From: Gnetum montanum
Lineage: Eukaryota; Streptophyta; Gnetopsida; Gnetales; Gnetaceae
Length of the DNA: 28,139 bases
Direction: 5' to 3'
Assembly (NCBI GenBank): GCA_015680685.1
Contig: MNCI01034290.1
Span: forward strand, 1 to 28,139
Below, piece by piece: positions 9,360-19,907 of the stretch. Every line of letters starts with the position of its first letter. The first letter of the stretch is position 1. The position numbers and the translations under genes are program-made. The notes below the pieces were generated by a model. The model saw only the letters and a list, made by a program, of their open reading frames with translations, made no database searches and was not told where the DNA came from.

Positions 9360-10680
9360 GAATCAAGCTTTGGTAGCATTTTTGGTAGTCTCAATAGTGT
9401 GTGGATAGCATATCCCTAGTCCATCATCATTTTTGAGTCAATTAAGCTACCAATTTCACTACTGTTGCTTGTTTGACCCCATTGTTTTTGGATGAGACTC
9501 ACTACCAGCGTTTTGGGGGCATCATGACAACATTTCCCACCACTTGGTAGCGTTTTTAAGTAATTTCATTGGGATTTTCACCACACCAATGTTTTTGACC
9601 CTAATAATAGCATATTTGATCTTGGTACAATGTGTTTTATCAATTTCACAAGGATTTTAACTATACCAACATTTTTGAGGTAGATCTAGGATTTCCCACA
9701 ATGTTTTTGGGCATACTTGGTTTTTTCATGAATTTTTTAGAAAGGCTTGATAGCATAGAGTAGGGGAAAGAAATATTGTTAGTGTTTGCAAACAAGAGAT
9801 TCTCAACATTTCTAGGTTTTGTCATGGCCACATAGGCCAACGTTTTTTAGTCTTCCATGCTTGAGGATCAATGTTTTTGAACTTTCTACCTTAGAAATGT
9901 AGTGCAACAATGTTTCAAGCCTAGAATTTAGTGTTTATGAGGGTTTTAGGGTCAATTGAGGTAGATCAATATTTTTAAAATGGTTAAAATTTAGCATCTT
10001 TCATCATTCTAAGCCTAAATATGTAGTGTTTTTATTCTTCTTGCTCATGTTAGTATTGTTTTTGATCCTATATGTTCTAAGGATAGCATATGGAATTTTT
10101 TTGACCCATATCTTTAGGGTCTTAGGTTGTTTTCTCATATTATATAGCAATCCAAGGTTTTTTCTTGTCAATTTTGACAACATTTTTGGCATTCCCATGT
10201 TTGAAATGATAGCATTCTAGTGTTGCCTATCAAGCATGGTAGTGTTTTTAACCCCTACACTTGGGAAAATTGTAAATTTGAGTTTTTTGGACCCTTGGTA
10301 CTATAGTGTTTTTGACTCTTTTGCCTTTTAAGAGAGCGTTTTTGATATTTTAGAGTTTCTTTTGGGCAAGGGGAGGTCACCATATGGGTTTACTAGTCTA
10401 GGAATCCCTAGCATTTTTGGCATTTTCCTCCTTGATGGCTAGTGTTTTTGGCTCTTGGGCTAGGAAAACCCAGCATATTGGGTGTCTTGGCTCAGAAAGT
10501 TAAGATTTATGGTTTCCCTTGGCTTACTAATTGGTGTTTTTAGTCTCTAGATGCTAAAGAGGCCATCATGTTCACCAATTTTAGGCCTTGGAAGGCTAAT
10601 GTATCACTGGTTTTAGGTCTTAGTAGGTCATTGTGGCACCAATTTTAGGCCTTGGTAGACCATTGTTACACCTTTTTAGC
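9360..10680. repeat. degenerate minisatellite with GTTTTTG core
   Basis: A GTTTTTG/CATTTTTGG word recurs more than twenty times, often at about 30-31 base steps in the right half (10028, 10058; 10307, 10338; 10412, 10443) and about 20 in the left half (9510 to 9591). Around 9561 and 9641 two blocks of about 40 bases resemble each other (AATTTCA...GGATTTT...CCAA...TTTTTGA), a higher-order period of 80. Units are too diverged for a clean consensus, so this is read as an old array in the retroelement interior. Confidence 0.55.
10573..10679. repeat. 32-bp tandem repeat, 3.3 copies
   Basis: Units start at 10573, 10605, 10637 and 10669 (partial). Each opens CACC/CACTGG, then TTTTAGG(C/T)CTT, then a GGC/GTC-ATTGT-like end. 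Units 1 and 3 are nearly identical; unit 2 differs mainly by transitions. These are the best preserved units at the edge of the larger GTTTTTG array. Confidence 0.85.
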
Positions 10681-11059
10681 AAGCATGAGATGATATTAAA
10701 AGAGAATGCCAAAATAAAATTATTGTTGAAACATGGTATAAGGCTACAATAGCATGCAAATGATCATTAATAAAAGAAGGGATAAGATGTTGATTGTAGA
10801 TTTGTTGATTGAACTTCGATAGACCAAAAAGTTTTCTTTGTACAATCCTATGTTCACCATTCCTCTTGTTCAACACAACAAGTAACATTGATTCTTGTAT
10901 TTTATTTAATGATGTAATGTTGTTGGATTTGATGTTGGTCCCAACTTGAGTGTCGAGTTCATTATTGGTGTTGGGAGTTTCATCTTAAAATCTAGTTTCG
11001 ATTCTTGTTTAATGTTAACATTGTTAATGGATGGTAAAAACATGTTATTCCCATGAATC

Positions 11060-11430
11060 ATAATTATGGTAAGTGAATCTCTTAGTGTATGGGAGATGGG
11101 ACTTCTCATAGCTTTGCTAACCCTGGTCTTCCTAAGATCAAGTTAAAACCAAGTGTCTTTTCGACTACTAAGAAGTTGGTAGATGTTGAAAATTATTCCT
11201 TGGTTACAAAGTCTAATGAAAGAGAACCTCGAACTACTACCCTAGGTCCATTGATATATTTTAATGCTAAAGTAAAGGTTTCTTGGATGTTATTGGCCAT
11301 ACTAAATAGCTTAACAATGGTAAATGGGATTACATTGGTTGTTGCTTCATCATCCACATGAACATGATGAACCTTGTACTTGCCAATGTGTATGGTAATG
11401 AAGAGAGGGTCACATAGCACTTCTCCATTT
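11060..11430 (-). pseudogene. retropepsin-like protease of the LTR element (broken)
   Basis: Reading right to left, the frame gives DPLFITIHIG, then VHHVHVDDEATTNVIPF, then LALKYINGPRVVVRGSLSLDF and, past stops, NLILGRP. These are the landmarks of the clan AA aspartic protease of Ty3/gypsy elements: the D-[ST]-G-A active site followed by N-[IV]-x-P, and the C-terminal LLGRPWL segment. The active site is damaged, with Gly replaced by Glu (one G-to-A change), and the Trp of GRPW is Gly. Stops interrupt the part after residue TKE. It lies directly downstream of Gag on the same strand, as expected. Confidence 0.72.
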
Positions 11431-11439
11431 TGGGAGTTA

Positions 11440-12400
11440 GTCTTAACCTCACTATCATGAAAAGTAAGTATAGCTTAATGCCTGTTTTTCCAAAGCAGAG
11501 GCTGCACAATGATAGAGTGAATGGATTCCTCATTAGTAGACATGTCTTTGCTCACAGGAATAAAGGTCAATAGTTTAACTAGTGCTTCTCTATGAGTATA
11601 ATAGAGCATAACTAGGTCATATATGTTTAAAAATATATTCTTTTGCTTCAAGAAGAGCTTGAATTGTTCCATTGTTGTGAGGAAGTCTTTTTCATTGGCA
11701 TGTGGCTTTTCAGATTTGGTAGCTTTAATCTCCTCCATCTTGCCTAAGATTCTTAGCTTATGTTTCAATGTATGTTGCTTGGGCCTCTTGCTTGTATTTG
11801 GCTTGTGGTTCTTTCTTGGTCAACTGGTTAATGCATGTTAAGTAGTGGTATTCATGGGTATGGCTACTATGAGTGTTGGCTTCGATGTGCTAACTTGCTT
11901 CCAAGCCATTTATTGTTGGCTATCTTTAGTGTGTTTAGTTAGTGGCTTGAAGATAGGTTGTTTTCGTCACCATTGTAGTGATCTTTTATTAATTAATGAT
12001 GATGAAAGTGTTAAGGAATTGATCACAATAGATGAGCATTGGGCATGGGTTGTTATAGGTTTTCTTGTGGATGGTAGAGAAGTCCTAATAACAAATGGTT
12101 CCCTAGATTTAGAGGAATGGATAATGCTTTGTTTAGGTTATGATGTTGTTGCCATTGAAGATGGAACACATATAAAAAAAGGCTCTTTAGGGTTGAAAGG
12201 TGATGGTATTTGTATAAAGAATGCATTTTGGACTTTATGTTATGGGACCAAGTTCTAGTTGGTGGTACCTTCATGACAAATAGTTCTCTAGGAGGACTAG
12301 ACCGATTAGATGTTGTGAATGAGGATATGGTGTAAGGATCAGTATTGGTGTTTCAAGGGTTGAATTCATTCAACACTAGCTCTTCATGATCGATCATCTT
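11440..12400 (-). pseudogene. Gag-protease linker of the LTR element (broken)
   Basis: One frame is readable from about 12270 to 11190, with stops at former Gln/Arg codons. The stretch at 11475-11768 contains KMEEIKATKSEKPHANEKDF, then IYDLVMLYYTHREALVKLL, resembling the segment before the protease in Tat-type elements (YDLxxxL...SPxHRExLxxxL). A frameshift between about 12400 and 12270 separates it from the zinc knuckle. Function of this linker is not established. Confidence 0.55.
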
Positions 12401-13420
12401 CTGAAGATCTTCTTCAAGGCAAAACAAAAATTAGTATCGTGACTAGCTAGTTGATGATAGTGGCAAAACCTATCAAGCTTGAAGTACTTTGGTAGTCTTG
12501 GATCATCTTTAATTTCTATTGTTGGATCTCTAGAAATCTTACAAAGATGATCATGCCTCTTATGAGCATTCTTGGATAGTTGCTTATGTTAAATATGGTT
12601 GATTTAAGGCAATTTTTCGAGAAGCTGAGAGAGCTTCATTGGTAGCTTTGTGTACTTGGACCTATCTTTGCACTCAAAGTTTGGTTTTGTTTAGTTAAAA
12701 GCCAATAAAGTAGATGGTTACGATGGGACAGAAGATGTGTTGTGTGATGGTGATTTTTTCTCTTCTACTTGTTTTGTGTCTTTTGCTACAATTTCCATGG
12801 TTTCTTGCACTTTCTTGGTCTTATCCTTATCCCATCTCATGTATTGGTTTTTATCGGCTATGTAGGTCAGATCGTTGTTAGCTTCACTAACTTCCTTGAT
12901 GTTTTTAATTTATGAAAAGGCTTGGTTTAATGATCAAGGGTCTAGGTAGTAAAGTTTTGACTTAATGAAGTCATTGACTACCCTCTTGAAACTGGCTAAC
13001 AAATGGATTTCAAAGATGGGCTCTAGAATCTTATTGAGTGTTGCATTCTATCTCTAAATAAACTTTTGGATTGGTTTAAGTGGTCCCCACCTTATCTTCA
13101 TGAGCTAGTCTAAAGTTGTATTAGGTTTTAAGTTGTATTTGAATTTGTTAACAAATTGGGTAATTAAGTCATCAAGTAAAGAGGTAGACCTCCTCAACAA
13201 CATCCTATACCAATCTAATACCTTCCCTATCAAGGACATAGGGAAAATTCATAGCACTGTGTGAGGCCATGCTTACAATAGGAGGCACTCCAAATAAAAC
13301 ATGATCAGATAGATGCACATTAGGGTTTCCTTCATCATTGTATTTGGTGAAATTTGGAATGGATATGCTTGTGGGTGATGTTATTTGGGAAACTCCAAGG
13401 CTAATGGGGTCATCCTAGTA
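12390..13420 (-). pseudogene. Gag (capsid core and zinc knuckle) of the LTR element (broken)
   Basis: Gag packages the element RNA into virus-like particles. The first part, from about 13400, reads SIPNFTKYNDEGNPNVHLSD, then NFPYVLD. After a frameshift near 13215 it goes on with WYRMLLRRS, LLDDLITQFVNKFKYNLKP, ASFKRVVNDFIKSKLYYLD and NQAFS, matching the retrotransposon Gag family (W-Y-x-L...LxxxFxxKF). Downstream at 12424-12465 an intact C-x2-H-x4-H-x4-C motif (CHYHQLASHDTNFC) is the variant knuckle found in Tat-like Gag proteins. Several in-frame TAG, TGA and TAA codons, apparently from CAG, CGA and CAA, break it. No functional protein is expected. Confidence 0.78.
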
Positions 13421-13579
13421 AAAGTACACGATCTTTATAATTTGGGTTATGCTAGTTTTGAGCTTATGTAGCTCTTCAGTAAGGTCCTTGATCATCTAGA
13501 ATGCTTGATCAAAGCCTTGTGAAACTCTTAAGATTTGCATTGATGGTTGAATAGTTTACTATTATGTAATGGGTAGTGG

Positions 13580-14070
13580 TATGGATTAAGAAGGTTTTGT
13601 AATCATTGTTGCAGGAGGGTTGAACATGAAGAAGGATGTTTCCACTAGAACATATGAAATGAAGGGAGTATTGGTGACAAATGGGTTGCATGAAACATGT
13701 GGAATTGGGAGTCCCAAAGAGGGACCAATTGAAGCCATAAAGGGTTGTGGCAAGGAGGGGATTATTGGTGGAGGCTGGGATACTGTGGAAAAAGGTGTTG
13801 AAGTAAACATGGAAGGGAACATGAAAGCAAGTTGAGAAACTTCATTCATGGAGGTTATAGAAGATGCCTAGTTTATTATTGAGACAGAGTGTAAAAGGTT
13901 AGTTGTGAATATTTCAAGAATGGGTTATTGTGAAGGATCCCCCAGGTAAGTATTAGTCTTGTATTAAGCACTCCAAACACATCTTGGTTCTCTTGATCTT
14001 GTTTTAAGTTGGCCTCCTTACTTGCTTTAACAATGTCATAAACATTCAACAATTGTGCTAACATGTTTAC
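13580..14070 (-). pseudogene. proline-rich N-terminal part of Gag (broken)
   Basis: Between the capsid core and the 5' LTR the - strand has a Pro/Phe/Ser-rich stretch (13586-13849, with SQPPPIIPSLPQPF) and before it a Gln/Lys-rich one (13876-14064, with SKEANLKQDQENQD). Low-complexity, proline-rich regions like this precede the capsid core in many plant Gag proteins. They lie in different frames, so at least one indel separates them. Assignment rests on position and composition. Confidence 0.45.
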
Positions 14071-14901
14071 GTATAGTTCTAATAGTTCTATGTGGTCATA
14101 TGGGGAAGGGATAAATTCCTTCTCATTTCTATGAAGGATTTTGAATTAGTGCTTGCAGTCTAATTTATTGTGCAAGATGCATAAACCAATTTAGATTTTT
14201 GCATAGATGAAGTTGTAGTATTCTTTATTAATATTCACATAAGTTGGGTTGACTCCTAGCCAATGAAAAGGTTGCTTGTGCTTTATTATGACTAGGTCCA
14301 TAGGGTCATAGATGCGATTAGATTTCTGGTTTGAGGTCATATCAACTATGTTATGAGGTAATACAATTGACACAAAAGGCATAAATAGTGTTGAATTGAG
14401 GGATAAAATAGATGTGGTGTAGGCTTTGGTAGTGTGAATGAGGAATTATATGTAGAGTATACATTGTGGTAGCATAAATGTGGAATAATATGTAGTGTAA
14501 ATACTACAATGATGTAGAAATTGCAACAGTGTAAATGGTAAATAAAGTGTAAATATAGATGCAAAAATAGAAAAATAAAATAAACTACAACTGTAAGAAC
14601 AACATATTAAACACAATGTTTTTGAGGCAATGCTAGAATTTCTAGGAAAATAGGAGTAGAGTTTAAGGAATCAAGTAGCTTAGGGTCAATGTATTTGTAG
14701 AATTTTCACTACATGAGAGACGTTGTAACTAGGAGAAAATGTTAATGCAAGAAATTAGAAATAAAAACACTAAGGTTTGAAAATGCTAGTATTAAAAATC
14801 ACTCAAAAATAGATCTACATTACATATGCTAATGTAAAACTAGTTAAAATAGGCAAATAGTGGTCATGTTTTGACTTGGGCGAAGAAAGTAAGGTAGAGG
14901 T

Positions 14902-14917
14902 CCTTCTTCTAGCACTA
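14902..14917 (-). other. primer-binding-site-like sequence
   Basis: On the - strand, six bases after the right LTR, the element reads TAGTGCTAGAAGAAGG. With TAG as a decayed TGG this has the TGG start expected of a site complementary to a tRNA 3' end. It fixes the right LTR as the 5' LTR. I cannot name the tRNA. Confidence 0.5.
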
Positions 14918-15068
14918 GAAAACTATAATGACAGAAAAATTTGATGTTGGAAGTTAAATAGATCTACAAAAAGTAACTTTACCTTAGGATTCATGGGCCT
15001 TGAAAAGAATCTAAGGTGCGTTAAGCAGTCTTGTCGATCACCTAAGAACTTAAGAGTCTGTTACTAAG

Positions 15069-15144
15069 ATAAAATGAGTGCAAATGGGTGATAACATGTG
15101 AATAATATAAAATGAGCGCAAATAGGCAATAATGTGAAAATAAC
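15069..15144. repeat. 38-bp tandem duplication in the 5' LTR
   Basis: ATAAAATGAG begins units at 15069 and 15107, each continuing (T/C)GCAAAT(G)GG...; the left LTR has only one copy. It therefore arose in this LTR after insertion, or in one template before it. Confidence 0.75.
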
Positions 15145-15725
15145 ATATCCAATGCTAGATTTGTAAGAGAATCAAGAGATAGTATGAAAATAAGAGGAAA
15201 ATATATGACCAAAACAAGCTATAAACTTTGTATTGATGATAAAAAAGTACAAGGTTAGAAGATACAGATCAGAAGCCTTTGGGTTTTCAAAATGTGGAAC
15301 TACAAACATCTCATAGATCTTTGTAAAATTGCTATTGAAACTATGGCATGTATGTGGGTGGGATATGTTTCATAGTTCTCCAAAACACATCTAGCTTTGC
15401 TCAATTTGTAAGTTGCAAAAAGGTTCTTGATGCTCTCAATGATTAACATTGGGAAAATAGCTGTGGGCTTTTAGATCTCTACTCTGCTCTAAAAGTCTTA
15501 TGTTTGAAAGAGTTTTGATGATCCAAAAGTCCCCAAAAATGATGTCTATTCTTGTTTTTATAGGCTGTGGTTTGCTATTTCTATGTTGACTTGGCTTGGG
15601 CAAGTTTCTGGGAATTATACACAACATTTTTGACACTCACAATGGTCCAAAACTGTAGTGTTTTTATCTACAACTTTTTTGAGAAATTCATTGGGAATGC
15701 TAGTGTTTTTGAAATTATGAAGCTT

Positions 15726-15748
15726 AATTATGCTATTATAGCATAATT
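15726..15748. repeat. perfect 23-base palindrome in the LTR U3
   Basis: Arms AATTATGCTAT and ATAGCATAATT around one T. The same site is kept with one change in the left LTR, so it was part of the element at insertion. It lies on the U3 side of the TATA box. Confidence 0.85.
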
Positions 15749-15956
15749 CATGGTATTTTTCATATCTCATACCATGGATTACACTTTACAAAGTGATAAT
15801 GCTTTGAAGTTTTGGCAAAATAGGAATACAAGATTGATTTTTTGAAGGGAAACTGATACATTTGTTTTTGCTATCAAATATGATCAGAACTACATGATAA
15901 AATTTGATCACAAGGCTTCCTTTTTTACAACTAAAAATTTTCTTTGAGGTGTTTCA

Positions 15957-15961
15957 ATATT
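15957..15961. repeat. right target-site duplication ATATT
   Basis: Exact match to 6592-6596, immediately after the CA end of the right LTR. Confidence 0.85.
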
Positions 15962-17102
15962 CCTACACTAGTAGCTTACATCTACTTTGTTGTATGAGTA
16001 GGATTGTGCTATATAATAAACTATATCCTTAGCCATCCTTGGTAAATCATTATCAAGTTCTTCACCTACCTTAATGGTCAGCCCATCATAGATGGGATAA
16101 CAATACCAAGATGATCCTTTAAAACTAAATAAAAAATTACAACATTTGTAAACCACTCACAATTTTAGCAACAAAGTGAATATTGATCATAATATATGGT
16201 GGAAGCTTCTAAGAAAAAAATAAGGCATGTATAATCTTATATTCCTATAGAATGGTTGATAAATCTTGACGAATCCTAACAAAACCCTCTAAAATATTCT
16301 TAGATATATCAATAATACATGATATTCATAACTTAGCAAATATGAACAAATCTAAATTGTCATATTATATTTTAAAATGGGTAAAATAAAAAAATTTTAA
16401 AATAATATTTTAAAACTCAAAAATACTACATATATCATTATATTCTAATACATAAAATTCTAAATATAAATATTAAATAGAAAATAAATATATGAAACTA
16501 TTATAAAATACTAAATCTATTCATGTAGCATATGTCCTTATATGTAGCACCTTGTAGCTCCTATTTTTGAATTCAACATCTATCATTCTATCCATCACTT
16601 GCCTACTATGTGAATGCTAAGTTTACAAGCCAAATCATTATCTATGAGAAAACTATGAGTGCTTAAATGGAGATGCTAAAAGAAATATTTATACAAACAC
16701 ATCATGCATAATAGTTATCAACACCTAAGCATAATTGGAATTGTAATATTGACTATGGCTAAAATGCCTTAGTCTATATTTTGCATATGTTTAAAAATCA
16801 ACTAAATAGTTAAAATCAACTAAAAACTTAAAATCAACCAATCAAAAGTTTTGGTAATTGATCAATATGATAAAACTAGATAGTAGGAAAAAATATAACT
16901 TAATTCTATAACTAGATAAAAATTTAGGTAATTGTATCAAAGTTAAAAAATTGTAATTTATTCATGATTTGGAAAATCAGATTTTGATTTATCTAGAATT
17001 AGCTTTCAAAATTCATTCCATTAGATCCAAATAGGTGGTAATTTCCTATTTACATGTAAATGAAAACTATAAGATGTAAAAGACATTTACTTAAATGTTT
17101 TA
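15962..17102. other. AT-rich intergenic DNA, nothing recognised
   Basis: Very AT-rich, especially 16370-16520, with no long frame and no family resemblance. A 62-codon open stretch on the - strand at 15968-16156 has no recognisable motif. Confidence 0.6.
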
Positions 17103-17414
17103 CATATAAACAAGTATGCATTGCTCTCCTCTACAAGCATGCATTACATGGTGTGTAGAAATAGGTGCCACATAGTAGGTAGAAGTAGGTGCCACAAGGT
17201 ATGCAGAAGTAGGTATTGCATGCTATGCATAAGCAAGTATTTCATGATATACACTAGTAGGTGTTGCGCAGCATGCACTAGTAGGCATCATATGGTGTGC
17301 ACTAGTAAGTGTTGTAGCATGTGCACTAGTAAGTGTTGTAGCAAGGTACGTAGAAGACATAACATGAAAAAGAAGCAGGTGCCACATAGTATGAAAAAAG
17401 AAGACATAACATGA
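17103..17414. repeat. 24-bp minisatellite, about 13 units
   Basis: Units fall exactly every 24 bases; clear ones begin at 17151, 17175, 17199, 17223, 17247, 17271, 17295 and 17319, with more diverged ones to either side. The shared core is TGCA(C/G)(T/A)AGTAGGTG, followed by a TTGCATG-like end. Because 24 is a multiple of 3, the array gives open frames on both strands, including a Cys-rich 8-residue repeat (as in CTSKCCSM) on the + strand, which I regard as a by-product. Confidence 0.88.
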
Positions 17415-17450
17415 TATAAGAAATGATGGTATGCACAAGTATCTATAGTG

Positions 17451-17594
17451 TCTATTTTCCATTGGATGTGACATCTATTTTTAATTCAATGTGGTATTTG
17501 TTTCCAATTGGATGCGGTACTTGTTCTTCCTAGTAATGGGATACCTATACTTCATGTTGATGTGTCATCTGTTCATTCTGTGTAGTGCATGTCT
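17451..17594. repeat. second 24-bp repeat family, 6 units
   Basis: Units begin at 17451, 17475, 17499, 17523, 17547 and 17571, all exactly 24 bases. The shared pattern is TTTCC-AATTGGATG-GGTAT-T. Same period as the adjoining array but different wording; it may be a diverged branch of it. Confidence 0.75.
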
Positions 17595-17599
17595 TATCT

Positions 17600-18560
17600 A
17601 AGCTATTTTAATTATATCCTTAACAACTTTAAGTCATGCTAATAATGAATTCCTTGGCTTTATTTATAATGGACAAAAAAGTAAATTCTAAAAATAAAAT
17701 ATTCAAAATATCAATTTGCATTATTAGTAAATGCATAAATTGAGCCAATGAACCCATGGCAAACCTACATCCATGACATATTAAAATGTAGATGAGTGGG
17801 TCAAATTTACATAACTATATAATAACCAACCATAAACTTCTTCATACCTATATATTAGTCTTTCGATGAAAATGCACCTCTATTATTTTCCTTGGGAAGC
17901 TTTCATGTTGTAACTTGAAGGCTTCAATTGATAGTAACATTCATACTTCTTAACTTTCAATGAATCCTACAAATCATTATAATGTTACCTCATCAATGAC
18001 ATACTTTAGGTCATATATGTGGAGTTGAGGATGTGGGTAAGGTGAAAGACTATAGAGATGGAAAAATAAAAAAACAAGTGTAATTACAATGTGAAGAGTG
18101 GATTCAATCCCTTATTGTGACGCAACATTATCTAACCAATGATTATCACCAATTAATCATGCAATACAAAATGATAGTTTCATTACATTAAAGGTGAAAA
18201 TCAAACACTTGTAACATATCTTTGAAGTGACACAACATTAAATTATGAAGTAATATAACATTATATTAAAATACAAGGTGTATAACTTTACAAGATAATG
18301 AATTTTGAAGTAATCACATGGGCAATTATGTATGGGTTTGACCTACAAAAATGCATAAAAAACCAATTTTGGACTCCTATAAGGAATAATTGATATTATG
18401 ATAAAATATTAGTTATGTAAAAATCATAACAAATATTATATAAAAATGTAAATATTAACTATTTTAAATATATAATTAGAATACATATTTATTATTTGGT
18501 AGATAGGATCTACTTCATTTTCAAATTAATAACATCTACTTTGTTGGTATCACAACTTGA
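17600..18560. other. AT-rich intergenic DNA, nothing recognised
   Basis: No coding frame, LTR or tRNA-like motif was found. Composition and low CpG match the surrounding repeat-derived DNA. Confidence 0.55.
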
Positions 18561-18562
18561 AA

Positions 18563-18814
18563 TTTTGCATAGGTTTTTATGTTATGATCATAAATAAGTA
18601 TTTATTTTTGTGAAAAAGTATAATCAATTGGAAATTTATGTGAAAAAGTTCATATATTGGCCTAACATTATGACTATAATTATTTATTTTTCATGAAAAA
18701 GTCTAGCCAACTAATAAATTTTTTTTAAAAAGTTCATCTCTTGACCTAGCATTGTGACTATAATTATTTAGTTTTTGTGATAAAGTCCAACCAACCGGTG
18801 AATAGACTCATCAC
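18563..18814. repeat. 84-bp tandem repeat, about three units
   Basis: The block AAAAAGTTCAT...GGCCTA(A/G)CATT-TGACTATAATTATTTA-TTTTT-TGA-AAAGT recurs at about 84-base steps (for example CAT at 18651 and 18735; GAAAAAGT/GATAAAGT at 18612, 18695, 18779). The first unit is the most diverged. Confidence 0.75.
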
Positions 18815-19022
18815 AACCTCTAACAATTTTTGGTCACTCCCTTAAGTAATCAAGAAAATAATAATAAATAAACATGAAAAACCTTTTAGAAAATAATTAT
18901 TATTCTTGTAATATCAAAAAAATATCTCATGCTTAACATTTTATGAATCCTAGGATTACTAGTTATACCTTGGATTCAAAATTAATCAAAGTTGTAATTG
19001 TTGATTAAGTTAATTAAATAAC

Positions 19023-19092
19023 ACATCTAGTAGTATAGTGTAGTGGTTAGGATACTCATCGAGAGAGAGAGAGATTGCGAGTTTGATGACTT
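19023..19092 (+). mobile_element. tRNA-Glu-like SINE head, copy 1
   Basis: TAGTGTAGTGGTTAGGATACTC (box A region, about 19036-19057) matches the D-arm side of plant tRNA-Glu closely, and GAGTTTGATG at 19080-19089 is a B box-like site at the right distance. A (GA)7 run at 19061-19074 sits where the anticodon arm would be. No closing acceptor stem, so it is a pol III-type SINE head rather than a tRNA gene. Confidence 0.6.
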
Positions 19093-19532
19093 TATATGTG
19101 TTAACAATGAAGTAGCTTTGGTGTAGAACATTAGGATAATGGATAGTGGAAATGAAATTTTTGCAGGAGTCCATTCATAGTCTTTGCCAATGCAAGATAT
19201 CCTAAAAATTAATGTTTGCTAGTAAGAACATCATTAACTAATCTAGATTGACATGAATGTGATGATATTATAATTTTTTAATTGCTTCATTAGAAATTAT
19301 TTTTTAAGTTTTCTGATTAGATCAATATCCTCATATAAATCAAGTAATGAATAGAAAGTGGTTAGGTTTGGTGGATAGTTGGATGTTTGTTGTTATATCC
19401 CAAGGGTTCTTATGGTTTATGAATTGAAATTCTCTCTTGTATTCTAGCCTTTCACCTCTTTTTGATTTTCTCTTGGTTTTTTGCTTTCTTATCAACTTGA
19501 TTTTTTATAATTTTATTCTTTAGGTCACAAGT

Positions 19533-19900
19533 TTGATTTCTATCCTTTTTATTGTTTTAGCATATTGGTTATCTTTTCTATTAAATATTCTTAGCTTTAC
19601 CTTTTATATCATTAGTCGTGTATTTGATTGTGTGCTCAATTCTATGTGTGTATTAGCCTTCATTAATAATATTCAATTTATTTTATGCTATATATTCTTT
19701 ATGCTTAGATTATATTGGTATTTCATGTTACATGTACATTATCTAGTGGTAATCGATTAGTACATGTAAAGAAAATCTTAAATTTGGACCTTGGTATGAT
19801 GTGGTACCTCTACTATTTGGTTTTTCTTCTCATGTGTGAATTTGAACTTCACATATCATGCTTATGGTTATATGTGGATTTTATTCTAATATTTATATGG
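19533..19900 (+). other. T-rich stretch, no gene assigned
   Basis: The + strand is open here for two overlapping stretches (75 and 62 codons) that read as hydrophobic peptides only because the DNA is T-rich. No start context, domain or homologue is recognised. Confidence 0.5.
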
Positions 19901-19907
19901 TGATGAT

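Larger units (their letters stand above)
6597..15956 (-). mobile_element. complete non-autonomous Ty3/gypsy-type LTR retrotransposon (gag-protease only)
   Basis: Two direct repeats of about 1 kb (6597-7585 and 14924-15956) bound 7.3 kb of internal DNA and are flanked by an exact ATATT duplication. LTR ends are TG...CA on the left; on the right TG has become TA. The - strand orientation follows from a PBS-like site next to the right LTR and from Gag and protease, which read right to left. The LTR copies look roughly 80-90% identical depending on the segment, mostly transitions, so the insertion is old. No RT, RNase H or integrase motif was found in 7586-11000; that 3.4 kb is instead unassigned sequence and a degenerate minisatellite. 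It may be a gag-only non-autonomous element or one whose pol was lost. Confidence 0.88.
14924..15956 (-). repeat. right (5') LTR
   Basis: 1033 bp, aligning with 6597-7585. The TATAAAAA signal is at 15555-15562 (complement). It is 44 bp longer than the left copy, mostly from a 38-bp tandem duplication at 15069-15144. A perfect 23-base palindrome lies at 15726-15748 and CACTTT-AC-AAAGTG at 15782-15795. It ends GTGTTTCA before the duplicated ATATT. Confidence 0.88.

Noticed and set aside
11845-12258. 137-codon + strand open frame
   Set aside because: Lies antisense to the Gag-protease linker of the - strand element and matches no family.
13620-13835. Gly-rich + strand open frame
   Set aside because: Complement of the Pro-rich N-terminal Gag segment on the - strand.
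17121-17414. Cys-rich 97-codon open frame with an 8-residue repeat on the + strand
   Set aside because: It is fully explained by the 24-bp minisatellite, whose period keeps any frame open; there is no credible ATG context, promoter or domain.
17103-17594. CRISPR-like array
   Set aside because: Units are directly adjacent with no unique spacers, and the window is plant nuclear DNA.
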